Origin: Anaerolineae bacterium
Lineage (GTDB): Bacteria; Chloroflexota; Anaerolineae; JAAYZQ01
Direction of reading: 5' to 3'
Length of the DNA: 12,585 bases
Assembly (NCBI GenBank): GCA_016929795.1
Contig: JAFGIA010000142.1
Span: 1 to 12,585 of the forward strand
Under the pieces are notes generated by a model. The model did not search any database. It was given only the letters and a program-made list of their open reading frames with translations, and had not been told where the DNA came from. Shown in pieces: positions 1 to 6,529 of the stretch (position 1 is its first letter; each line of letters starts with the position of its first letter). A program made the position numbers and the translations under genes.

Positions 1-31
1 AGGCGGAATGCCAGCCGGCCTCATCACCGTG

Positions 32-58
32 AATCCGTGTAAATCCGTGCAATCCGTG
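32..58. repeat. Three short direct repeats AATCCGTG
   Basis: The octamer AATCCGTG occurs at 32-39, 42-49 and 51-58, with periods of 10 and 9 bases. The copies are too short and too close to be a CRISPR array. I associate tracts of this kind with intergenic dispersed repeats in several environmental bacterial genomes, from memory only. Its role is unknown. Confidence 0.75.
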
Positions 59-88
59 TCCAATCATAAGCCCACCTGAACGGTTACA

Positions 89-117
89 ATTGTACCAGAG
101 AGCGGGTCAAAAGGCAA
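89..117 (-). promoter_or_regulatory. Possible leftward sigma70-type promoter at window edge
   Basis: On the minus strand, TTGCCT (117-112) is followed after 17 bases by TACAAT (94-89). These match 4 of 6 and 5 of 6 consensus positions. Transcription would start near 82 and leave the window to the left, so the gene it might serve is not visible. The -10 box is part of the palindrome TACAATTGTA (85-94), so the site could instead be protein-bound DNA. Confidence 0.35.
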
Positions 118-133
118 AGGCCGGGGCGGGCGG

Positions 134-170
134 AAAATGAAAAGGGGTGACACCGGGCGGTGTCACCCCT
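134..170 (-). terminator. Intrinsic terminator of the small RNA unit
   Basis: A perfect 12-bp stem (143-154 with 159-170, sequence AGGGGTGACACC and its complement) closes a 4-base loop. Read on the minus strand it is followed by TTTCATTTT, a slightly interrupted T-run. Read on the plus strand it is followed by ATCCGTCGG with no T-run, so it works leftward. It lies more than 400 bases past the hisS stop and close to 150 bases past a strong promoter, which is why it is assigned to the small RNA. Confidence 0.8.
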
Positions 171-321
171 ATCCGTCGGTCCAGGTCGGCACTACAACCG
201 GACGCAGGGCCCCCCCTACCCTTACGCCCACGCCATCCTGTCCGAACAGACCAGAATAGGGCCAATCAACAAGGCAAAAGATTCCGGGTATGTGGACTCG
301 GTAAGCTAGGCTACATACGAC
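140..321 (-). ncRNA. Candidate small RNA of about 180 nt (unidentified; 6S-like is one option)
   Basis: The minus strand carries a complete transcription unit: promoter TTGACA-17-TATGAT at 356-328, expected start near 321, and a strong terminator ending near 140. No reading frame with a start codon and Shine-Dalgarno lies inside it. The body can fold into an irregular rod: GUCC (295-292) pairs with GGAC (182-179), CCGG (287-284) with CCGG (201-198), GGGCGUAAGG (229-220) with CCCUGCGUCC (209-200, partly competing with the CCGG helix), and CUGU/ACAG closes a four-base loop at 249-238. Length and rod shape would suit 6S RNA, but I cannot see its diagnostic central bubble with confidence. No signal recognition particle RNA, RNase P or tmRNA core motif is present. 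The alternative is an attenuator or riboswitch leader for a gene left of the window, made less likely by the repeat-filled 1-142. The boundaries are inferred. Confidence 0.5.
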
Positions 322-327
322 AAAGCC

Positions 328-356
328 ATCATACCGCATTTTGCCGAGTTTGTCAA
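328..356 (-). promoter_or_regulatory. Near-consensus sigma70-type promoter of the small RNA
   Basis: On the minus strand TTGACA (356-351) and TATGAT (333-328) are separated by exactly 17 bases, giving 11 of 12 consensus matches. It is one of the two strongest promoters in the window, equalled only by that of rpoB. No protein-coding gene follows it, only the candidate small RNA and its terminator. The 14-bp repeat array at 358-406 starts one base upstream of its -35 box. Confidence 0.75.
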
Positions 357-357
357 G

Positions 358-406
358 GGGCAAAAGCGCCGTGTGTGGGCAAAAGCGCCGTGGGGCAAAA
401 GCGCCG
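358..406. repeat. Three copies of a 14-bp element upstream of the small RNA promoter
   Basis: GGGCAAAAGCGCCG occurs without mismatch at 358-371, 377-390 and 393-406, with start-to-start distances of 19 and 16 bases. Each copy has GGC and GCC at opposite ends, a weak dyad. On the minus strand the array covers roughly -37 to -85 relative to the predicted small RNA start. It could be an activator-binding array or a local duplication. A related GCGCCTTTTGCG lies at 456-467. Confidence 0.75.
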
Positions 407-585
407 AACTACGGCTCCCTACGGCTGTTGCCCAGTCCGTCATTGCGAGGAGCGAGCGCCTTTTGCGAGTGACGAAGCAATCCCCAACTGGCAGAAGGAG
501 ATTGCTTCGCGCCAAGGGCGGGCGCTCGCAATGACAATGGGCGGCACGCCAAGCGACTTGGCAACAACCGTGGCGCTCGCTTGGC
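407..585. other. Non-coding spacer downstream of hisS with palindromic repeats
   Basis: No supported gene is present. The stretch is filled by the large palindromic repeat (439-535) and a second inverted repeat, GCCAAGCGA (548-556) with TCGCTTGGC (577-585), whose outer arm touches the hisS stop codon. Read leftward, that hairpin is not followed by a T-run, so it could end or protect the hisS mRNA but is not a classical intrinsic terminator. Confidence 0.5.
439..535. repeat. 97-bp interspersed palindromic repeat (MITE-like)
   Basis: Outer arms GTCATTGCGAG (439-449) and CTCGCAATGAC (525-535) are perfect complements, as are inner arms CGAAGCAATC (473-482) and GATTGCTTCG (500-509) around a 17-base loop. 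An overlapping pair, GCGAGCGCC (452-460) with GGCGCTCGC (521-529), can also form. The ATTGCGAG...GAAGCAATC signature belongs to a widespread class of short palindromic intergenic repeats found in many unrelated bacteria. No transposase or clear target duplication is visible, so mobility is only inferred. Confidence 0.75.
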
Positions 586-1863
586 TCACGACTCGCTACG
601 GGCGGATCGTAGTTTGGCGATGAGTGCTGGCTCACTGTATGCTTGTTGTTCGCCGGTGACCATGTTTTTGAGCATCACCTGGCCGGCGGCCAGTTCATCG
701 GGGCCGAGGATGGCGACATAGGGAATGCCCTTCCGGTCGGCGTAGCGGAACTGCTTGCCAAGCCTGTCGGCATCGAGCACTTGCTCGGCGTTGATCCCGG
801 CAGCGCGCAGCCGGCCTGCCAGGGCCACGGTGGCGGTGTACAGCTCCTGGTTGAACAGGGTGATGAGCAGATCGCTGGGTGTGGAGCGCAGTTCGGGAAG
901 CTTGCCCAGGTGCGCGAGGAGCAGTTCGACGATCACGTCGCCCATGGCAAAGCCTACGCCAGAGAGCCGGTCGCCGCCCACGTCGCCCACCAGGTTGTCG
1001 TAGCGGCCGCCGCCAAAGAGCGCCCGGAAAAAGTCCTCGCGGTCGTGTCCCTCAAAGACGACGCCGGTGTAGTAATCGAGTCCACGCACGACACGCGCGT
1101 CGTACTCGAGGTAATCGCGCACGCCAAATGCCTCGGCTGTGGCAAATACCTGGCGCAGTTCATCCGACTCTTGCCACAGGTCGTGGTTGGCAAAGAGCGC
1201 TTCCAGCGCTTCGAGCTGTGTCGGCGACAGGCCCAGCTCCAGTGCCCACGCGCGCCACCTGTCCGCAGGCAGCCGGTCGCGACGGTCGATCAGGTGCAGG
1301 AAATCGACGCGCTGTGTGGGGGCCACTCCCAGCTCGTCGAGCTTTTGCTCCATCAGGCGGCGGCTGTTGACCCGGATCGACACTTCATCGGAAGAGAGGC
1401 CGAGGGCACGAAAGAACTCGGCGCTGATGGAGACGATTTCACCATCTGCGGCCGGGGTTTCGGCCCCGAGCAGGTCGATGTTCCACTGAAAGAACTCACG
1501 GGTGCGGCCGCGCTGTGGGCGCTCGTACCGCCAGAAGGGGCCGAAAGAGAACCAGCGCACAGGCAGGACGAGCATGCCCTGCCGCTGGGCGATCATGCGC
1601 GCCAGGGAGGGGGTCAGTTCGGGCCGCAGGGTGATCTCGTCGCCACCACGATCGGAAAAGACGTACGATTGCTCCTTGACGAGCTCTTCGCCGCTCTTGG
1701 CGGCGTACAGCTCCAGGCGCTCGAGCAGGGGCGCTTCGTACTCTTCGTAGCCAAAGCGGCGCGATACGTCGCGCGCCTTGCCATAGAGCCAGGTGCGAAA
1801 GGCCATCAGTTCAGGATAAAAGTCGCGCGTGCCCTTGACGGGCTGGATTGTCTGGGTTGCCAT
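586..1863 (-). CDS. hisS: Histidine--tRNA ligase (HisRS)
   Basis: This class II aminoacyl-tRNA synthetase charges tRNA-His in the cytoplasm. The 425-residue protein has the full family layout: VKGTRDFYP at 9-17, LRPELTP at 79-85, motif 2 from WRYERPQRGRTREF (111-124), the histidine-binding RGLDYYTG at 260-267, GGGRYDNL at 284-291, and an anticodon-binding domain from about 330 to the end. The length is normal for the family. The ATG at 1863 was chosen because GGAG lies 6 bases upstream and the protein begins where HisRS proteins usually do. The reading frame stays open to 2334, but that extension is low-complexity and would run through the promoter and the divergent gene. Odd point: the end of motif 3 reads GFAMGDVI (304-311) where many HisRS proteins have GFAxGxER, so the motif 3 arginine is not at its usual place. 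It is a single-gene unit with its own promoter. Confidence 0.96.
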   Translation of the reverse strand: MATQTIQPVKGTRDFYPELMAFRTWLYGKARDVSRRFGYEEYEAPLLERLELYAAKSGEELVKEQSYVFSDRGGDEITLRPELTPSLARMIAQRQGMLVLPVRWFSFGPFWRYERPQRGRTREFFQWNIDLLGAETPAADGEIVSISAEFFRALGLSSDEVSIRVNSRRLMEQKLDELGVAPTQRVDFLHLIDRRDRLPADRWRAWALELGLSPTQLEALEALFANHDLWQESDELRQVFATAEAFGVRDYLEYDARVVRGLDYYTGVVFEGHDREDFFRALFGGGRYDNLVGDVGGDRLSGVGFAMGDVIVELLLAHLGKLPELRSTPSDLLITLFNQELYTATVALAGRLRAAGINAEQVLDADRLGKQFRYADRKGIPYVAILGPDELAAGQVMLKNMVTGEQQAYSEPALIAKLRSARSES

Positions 1864-1869
1864 CTTGGT

Positions 1870-1898
1870 CTCCGTTTCGCGGGCACGAGGCCCGAAAC
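1870..1898 (-). promoter_or_regulatory. Hairpin and Shine-Dalgarno in the hisS leader
   Basis: In the leader of about 46 nt, GTTTC (1874-1878) plus GGGC (1881-1884) pair with GCCC (1890-1893) plus GAAAC (1894-1898) around a 5-base loop, with a 2-base bulge. The base of the stem abuts the GGAG ribosome binding site (1873-1870). The hairpin may tune ribosome access or protect the 5' end. No T-box sequence is present. Confidence 0.45.
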
Positions 1899-1915
1899 AA
1901 AAGGTGCGACTTGGG

Positions 1916-1944
1916 ATTATACACGAGGTGCGGTCATTGCGCAA
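1916..1944 (-). promoter_or_regulatory. hisS promoter
   Basis: On the minus strand TTGCGC (1944-1939) and a perfect TATAAT (1921-1916) are 17 bases apart. The predicted start near 1909 gives a short leader of about 46 nt before the hisS ATG. The perfect -10 box and the correct placement support it; the -35 box is weak beyond TTG. Confidence 0.65.
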
Positions 1945-2011
1945 GATTCCGCCCAGCCGGGCGCACTCCTTGAGTCTACACCCCCGGGCTCGTGAAATTC
2001 CCCTCACTCTT

Positions 2012-2025
2012 CCTCCCGGGGGAGG
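2012..2025. repeat. Palindrome CCTCCCGGGGGAGG upstream of the surface-protein gene
   Basis: CCTCCC and GGGAGG flank two G bases. The site lies just upstream of the putative -10 box at 2050. It could be an operator, or a decayed copy of a C/G-rich intergenic repeat, since the preceding bases are also C-rich. The function is not established. Confidence 0.4.
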
Positions 2026-2049
2026 GTGTTCGCCGCGTGCCGTGTACTC

Positions 2050-2055
2050 TATAAT
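2050..2055 (+). promoter_or_regulatory. Putative -10 box for the surface-protein gene
   Basis: A perfect TATAAT lies 80 bases before the ATG at 2136, but no good -35 hexamer is found at 16-18 bases upstream. It may need an activator or another sigma factor, or the match may be chance. Confidence 0.35.
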
Positions 2056-2135
2056 ACGAGGTGAACCCACCGGCCGGCCCCGGAACTCGCCCGCTGTTGG
2101 GCGGTGGCCCTTGCGCTGGTGGTTAGGAGGGAGAA

Positions 2136-5100
2136 ATGAAGTCTCTTCTGTTTGTCCTCGCCAACGGCCGTCGTGCCAGCCTGCTGGCCTGTACCGTGGT
2201 GTGTCTCGCGCTCTTTCTTGTCCTGGCCGGCCTGCTGGCCCTCCCGGCCATGCCTCCTGCGCGTGCAGCGGGCCAGGGCGGCGAGGAGGGGGGCGCGGCA
2301 GCCGAGTGGGTTCTGCCTGACGGCCGCCTGCCATCGCTGCTGGCTACAGGTCAGATCACCACGCCTACTACGTGGACCACTCTGGACAGCCCTGTTCTGG
2401 TGACCGGGACGGTGAGCATTGTCAGCCCGGGATCGCTCACCATCGAGCCGGGCGTCGAGGTCCTCTTTAACCCCGGCACGGCTATGCACGTCAGTAGCGG
2501 CTACCTGGACGCGTGCGGCACCAGCACGGATCCGATTACCTTCACGTCCAGCATCAGCCCTGCGTCGCGTGGTGCGTGGGCCGGGCTCTGGTTTGGCACG
2601 GAGGCGCTGACCAGTACGATCTGCCACGCCGTGATCGAGTACGCTGCCACCGGCGTCAACCTGGCCGATACTGACGGGCACGAGATCCTGACCTCTACGC
2701 TGCGGCACAATGGCGACGGCAGCGATCTGACGTCAGGCGGTGCCATCCTGTGGGTGGGTGACCAGGGGCGCATCGCTGCCAACGAGGTGTATGATAACGA
2801 GTTTGGCATGCGCTTCCAGAAGGCGCAGAACAACACGATCGTGCACAACCAGGTCTATGACAACGACGCCTTTGGAATCGGGTTCTTTGCGGTGGCCGCG
2901 TCAGGTGGCACGTTCAACACGATCGGGTCCAACGACATCCACGACAATGGGGGATTTGGCCTTGGCTTTGTCGGGCAGTCGAGCACTGACCACGGCGGTA
3001 GCTTTAACACTGTGGTCGGCAACCGCATCTATGGTCACCTGGCCGCGGGCGCCTATCCGGGCGACGGGATCTATATGTCGTACGGCACCGACAACGAGAT
3101 CGAAGCGAACGAGATCTATCAAAATGCCGGCGATGGCATCCGGGCCGGGTACCAGTTCGACCTGACGCTGACCGGCAACCGGGTGCACCACAACGGCGCC
3201 GACGGGCTGGCTTATGCTGGCAGCGGTGACCTGGCTCCAACTGCCCTCCACTCCAACGTGCTGTGCCGCAACGACGGGTTCGACATCGACAACGATTGGA
3301 CTGGCCCCCTGGTCGCCGCCGGCAACTGGTTCGGGACCAACGACCCCGCACTCGGCGCCGAGATCTCGGGCGCGGTGGAATGGACACCGTGGATCAGCAT
3401 GGCGATGGCCGCCGAGCCCGACGTGCTGCACGCCGACGGTGCCAGTACAGCCGCGTTCACGCTCACCCTGAGTGGTGGCGGCCATGTGATCTCTGCGCCC
3501 TACACCGTCGCGGTCACGCCCAGCCTCGGCTCGTTTGTCGACCCGCTTCTGGCGCTGGCGGCGGGTAGGGCGAGTACGACGTATGTCGCCGGCACCGTGC
3601 CGGGCACCGTGGATGTGACGGCCACAGATATTTGTGGGCCTCTCCTCTTCACCCGCGTCTTGACGCTCGAAGCATACCTCGACCTGGCAGTCACCAAGAG
3701 CGGAAGCCTCCTCTTTTCCGCCCCTGACGAGGGTATCCTGGTGAGCTATACGATCACCGTCTCGAACATGGGGTCTGTGACGGCGACGGCCGGTGTCCTG
3801 ACCGACACCTTGCCCCTGGGGACGAGCGACGCGGGCAGCGCCTGGACGTGCGACGCCGTGGAGTGTTGGTACCCACTGCCCGCGCTGGCTCCGTCACAGA
3901 CTGTGCAGATCACGCTGCCCCTACGGCTCGACGCCGGGGCAATCGGCTGCCCCGCGGTGCTGACGAACGTGGTACGCGTGGCTGATGCCCTCCTCCCCGA
4001 TGCAAACCCAACCGACAATGTCTTTACGCTGACCACCGACGTCCCATGCCTGCCTGACCTGATGATCGTCAAGAATGACAACGTGACGCTGCCGCGTGAC
4101 GATCCGGCCAGCGCATTCGATTCGCTGTCGGCCGTGCCCAATCTGCAGCCGGTGGTGCCGTGCACGTACGTGGGAGAGGTGATCAACTATCTGATCGCTT
4201 ATACAAATTGGGGCATCGCGGAAGCGACGAACGTGGTGCTGACCGAGACGCTGCCGGCCCACACGACGTACGTGGGTGGGGGATGGACCCACGCTGGGGG
4301 GGGCGTCTATACCTACAGTGTCGGCACGCTGGTGCCGGGCGGCGGCGGCGGCATCTATTTCTCGGTCCGCGTCGACACCATCCCGCCTACGCAGGTGGTG
4401 GAAAATGTGGTGCGCATCGGCGGCGCGGAGATGGACCTCGATCCGTCGGACAACGAGTCGCGCGAGGAGACGGCGATCTGCGCAGGTGTGCTGCTCGATG
4501 TGGGCAAGGACGATAATCTGCCCTGCGCCTTCCCCGGCGACGAGGTGTTGTATACGATTGTGATCACCAACCCATCGGGCGAGACGGTCAATCACCTGGT
4601 GGTGACCGACACGCTGCCGGCGCACACCGCCTACCTGGCCTCGCCCGGGTGGGTGCCGGCGGGCGGCCGCCAGTACACGTACGACGTGGGGGTGCTGGGG
4701 CCATACGCGTCGGTGCAGATCGACTTGGCAGTGGTCGTGGACGATCCGCTGCCCGACACGGTGACGTCGACGCTCAACGTCGCCTGCGCCTTTTACGACG
4801 ACGGGCCGGCAGAAGGTGTGTGTGCGGCGGCGACGACAGATCTGCCGCACGTGGCGGACCTGCGCGTCGTGAAGCACGATCACGTCGGCTTGCCGCCGGC
4901 GGAGGTGCAGGCACAGCTCGACAGGCTGTACCGCGTGCTCTACGACCGGCCCTATGTTGCTTCTGTGGCGGCAGCACACGAACCGGTGCTACCTGGCGAC
5001 GTCTTTTCCTACACCATCACTTACCTGAACCTGGGCCGCGAGGATGCGACGGGTGTCGTGTTGACCGAGACGCTGCCGGCGTATGTCAGCTATGTGGGCT

Positions 5101-6443
5101 ATGGCTGGACCCAGGTCGACACTGACACGTACACCTACGCAGTGAACGACCTGCCGGTAGGTCACGGCGGCCTGAAGAATTTTTACGTGCGCGTCGAGGC
5201 GGTGCCGTGCGATGTCGACTTTTTGTACAACTGGGTGCACATTGGCGGCGAGGCGCTCGACGAGTGCAACCTGGCCAATAACTGGTCAGGTGAAGAGACG
5301 TGGGTCAGTTGTGCCCCCTTCCACTACTTTTATCTGCCGCTGATCGTCAAGGGGTATGAAAACCCAAGCGTGCCGCCCACGCCCCCACCCACGCCGCCGC
5401 CCACGCCCCCACCCACGCCGCCCCCTACGCCGGAAGCGCCCTACGTCTCGGCCGTCGCCGTCGACCCCGATACAGGGCTGGTATACGTGGCCAGCCCGCA
5501 GCTCGACGCGGTGCTGGTGGTCGATCCTGTGGCTGAGGAGGTGATCGACACGGCGGCCGTCGGCGATCACCCGGTGGGGCTGGCGGTGGTGACGACGACG
5601 CAAAAGATCTATGTCGCGAATCTGCACTCCTGGTCGGTGACGCCGCTCTGGCTGGCGGACCGCGAGCGTGCGGCGCCCGACATTTACGTCGGGGCGCAGG
5701 CGTGCCGCGTGGCGGCCGACCCGGCGGAAGCACGCGTGTACGCTGTCAACCACCTGGAGGCGGTCAATGGCGTGGCCGCGATCGACAGCCACACGGACGA
5801 GCGCCTCTTCTGGTACGAGCGCTTTCACGCTACCCAGGGGCGCTATGGCATCGACGTCGACGCGGCGGGAGACAAGATCTTTGTCGCCGCCCGCGACGCG
5901 GGCCTGATCGCCATCCAGGATGCCGACCAGCCTACGGTGGACCCGCAGATCGTCAAGCTCGACCCGCCGCGCGTGCCCTTTGTGGTGGCCTTTAACCCGA
6001 CTACGCAGCACCTGTTCGTCACGGCGCCCTACGACAACAAGGTGGTGGTGCTGGCCCCTTACAGCATCGAGTGGGACCGGGCTATGCGCTTCTGGTACGA
6101 GGGACAGCCGGTGACACTGGTCGACCGGACCAACGCCGGGTGGATCCAGGAGCTGGGTGTGGGCCTGGGGGCGGAAGAGGGGATCGTTGTTAACCCATAC
6201 ACCGGCTTGGTGTATGTCACGAATGGGGGCAGCGACACGGTGAGTGTGTTGCAGGATGCGGCCACAGCCGCTCAGATCCGATGGCTGCGCGATATCGCCG
6301 TGGGCGATGTGCCGCAGGGTATTGCCGTCGACGTGGTGCGCAACCGGGTGTACGTGGGCAATGCGGGCAGTCGGGATCTGACGGTAATCCGCGTCAACGA
6401 CGATGGGACGCACGAGGTGATGGCGACGATCCCGTTGGACTAG
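2136..6443 (+). CDS. Giant secreted beta-helix / DUF11 / YVTN-propeller protein
   Basis: This 1435-residue protein is predicted to be exported and probably sits at the cell surface; its ligand is unknown. ATG 2136 has AGGAGG five bases upstream. Order of parts: signal peptide (hydrophobic 14-36, likely cut near ARA at 42-44); right-handed parallel beta-helix (about 60-420) with NTIVHNQVYDN-type turns and a closing NWFGTNDP near 396; Ig/invasin-like domain (about 424-514); four DUF11 (TIGR01451-type) repeats at about 515-638, 640-782, 784-905 and 906-1058; FYLPLIVK near 1065; a PPTP-repeat linker (about 1078-1101); and a C-terminal propeller with seven YVTN-type blades (VYVAS, IYVAN, VYAVN, IFVAA, LFVTA, VYVTN, VYVGN). 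No LPXTG or other C-terminal sorting signal is seen. The domain calls rest on motif recognition. No operon partner is visible; a strong terminator follows. Confidence 0.9.
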   Translation: MKSLLFVLANGRRASLLACTVVCLALFLVLAGLLALPAMPPARAAGQGGEEGGAAAEWVLPDGRLPSLLATGQITTPTTWTTLDSPVLVTGTVSIVSPGSLTIEPGVEVLFNPGTAMHVSSGYLDACGTSTDPITFTSSISPASRGAWAGLWFGTEALTSTICHAVIEYAATGVNLADTDGHEILTSTLRHNGDGSDLTSGGAILWVGDQGRIAANEVYDNEFGMRFQKAQNNTIVHNQVYDNDAFGIGFFAVAASGGTFNTIGSNDIHDNGGFGLGFVGQSSTDHGGSFNTVVGNRIYGHLAAGAYPGDGIYMSYGTDNEIEANEIYQNAGDGIRAGYQFDLTLTGNRVHHNGADGLAYAGSGDLAPTALHSNVLCRNDGFDIDNDWTGPLVAAGNWFGTNDPALGAEISGAVEWTPWISMAMAAEPDVLHADGASTAAFTLTLSGGGHVISAPYTVAVTPSLGSFVDPLLALAAGRASTTYVAGTVPGTVDVTATDICGPLLFTRVLTLEAYLDLAVTKSGSLLFSAPDEGILVSYTITVSNMGSVTATAGVLTDTLPLGTSDAGSAWTCDAVECWYPLPALAPSQTVQITLPLRLDAGAIGCPAVLTNVVRVADALLPDANPTDNVFTLTTDVPCLPDLMIVKNDNVTLPRDDPASAFDSLSAVPNLQPVVPCTYVGEVINYLIAYTNWGIAEATNVVLTETLPAHTTYVGGGWTHAGGGVYTYSVGTLVPGGGGGIYFSVRVDTIPPTQVVENVVRIGGAEMDLDPSDNESREETAICAGVLLDVGKDDNLPCAFPGDEVLYTIVITNPSGETVNHLVVTDTLPAHTAYLASPGWVPAGGRQYTYDVGVLGPYASVQIDLAVVVDDPLPDTVTSTLNVACAFYDDGPAEGVCAAATTDLPHVADLRVVKHDHVGLPPAEVQAQLDRLYRVLYDRPYVASVAAAHEPVLPGDVFSYTITYLNLGREDATGVVLTETLPAYVSYVGYGWTQVDTDTYTYAVNDLPVGHGGLKNFYVRVEAVPCDVDFLYNWVHIGGEALDECNLANNWSGEETWVSCAPFHYFYLPLIVKGYENPSVPPTPPPTPPPTPPPTPPPTPEAPYVSAVAVDPDTGLVYVASPQLDAVLVVDPVAEEVIDTAAVGDHPVGLAVVTTTQKIYVANLHSWSVTPLWLADRERAAPDIYVGAQACRVAADPAEARVYAVNHLEAVNGVAAIDSHTDERLFWYERFHATQGRYGIDVDAAGDKIFVAARDAGLIAIQDADQPTVDPQIVKLDPPRVPFVVAFNPTTQHLFVTAPYDNKVVVLAPYSIEWDRAMRFWYEGQPVTLVDRTNAGWIQELGVGLGAEEGIVVNPYTGLVYVTNGGSDTVSVLQDAATAAQIRWLRDIAVGDVPQGIAVDVVRNRVYVGNAGSRDLTVIRVNDDGTHEVMATIPLD
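5365..5433 (+). repeat. Tandem repeat encoding a Pro/Thr linker
   Basis: A 12-base unit encoding Pro-Pro-Thr-Pro is repeated about five times, with a higher-order 24-base period (ccgcccacgccc alternating with ccacccacgccg). It links the DUF11 part to the propeller in the surface protein. Such tracts are flexible or wall-spanning linkers and can change length by slippage. Confidence 0.85.
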
Positions 6444-6470
6444 GGGCCGTACTCGTTTCGCAGAGGAAAG

Positions 6471-6503
6471 AAGGGGGTGGCATTCCGCCACCCCCTTTTA
6501 TTT
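6471..6503. terminator. Bidirectional intrinsic terminator between convergent genes
   Basis: A perfect 11-bp stem (6471-6481 with 6487-6497) closes a 5-base loop. On the plus strand it ends in TTTTATTT, a good terminator 28 bases after the surface-protein stop. On the minus strand it ends in TTCTTTCC, a weaker T-run, 33 bases after the rpoB stop. It probably serves both genes and prevents read-through. Confidence 0.85.
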
Positions 6504-6529
6504 GGCTTGCTCTGACCCCAGCCCTGAGC

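Larger units (their letters stand above)
1..142. other. Intergenic stretch at left edge, no gene seen
   Basis: No open reading frame with a plausible start and ribosome binding site lies here on either strand. It holds an AATCCGTG repeat tract, a palindrome TACAATTGTA (85-94), and a possible leftward promoter that would serve a gene beyond the window edge. The terminator of the small RNA unit lies just to its right. Confidence 0.6.

Noticed and set aside
32..58. CRISPR array from AATCCGTG repeats
   Set aside because: Repeats are 8 bases with spacers of one or two bases, and no cas gene is present.
169..363. 64-codon minus-strand frame over the small RNA region
   Set aside because: Its start lies upstream of the predicted transcript start and promoter, there is no Shine-Dalgarno, and the sequence shows no recognisable protein features.
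643..1995. Long plus-strand open frame of 450 codons opposite hisS
   Set aside because: It is antisense to a well-supported HisRS, has no family motif or ribosome binding site, and is the kind of frame that high GC content keeps open.
1864..2135. T-box leader for hisS
   Set aside because: No T-box sequence or its complement was found on the relevant strand, and the leader from the likely promoter is only about 46 nt.
2175..2210. Lipoprotein signal in the surface protein (cysteines 19 and 23)
   Set aside because: The residues before the cysteines do not fit a lipobox, and they sit inside the hydrophobic core with an AxA cleavage site further on.
1864..2334. N-terminal extension of hisS to a 582-residue protein
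   Set aside because: The extension is Arg/Pro/Gly-rich, would cross the hisS promoter and overlap the divergent gene, and HisRS proteins start near the ATG at 1863 with its GGAG site.
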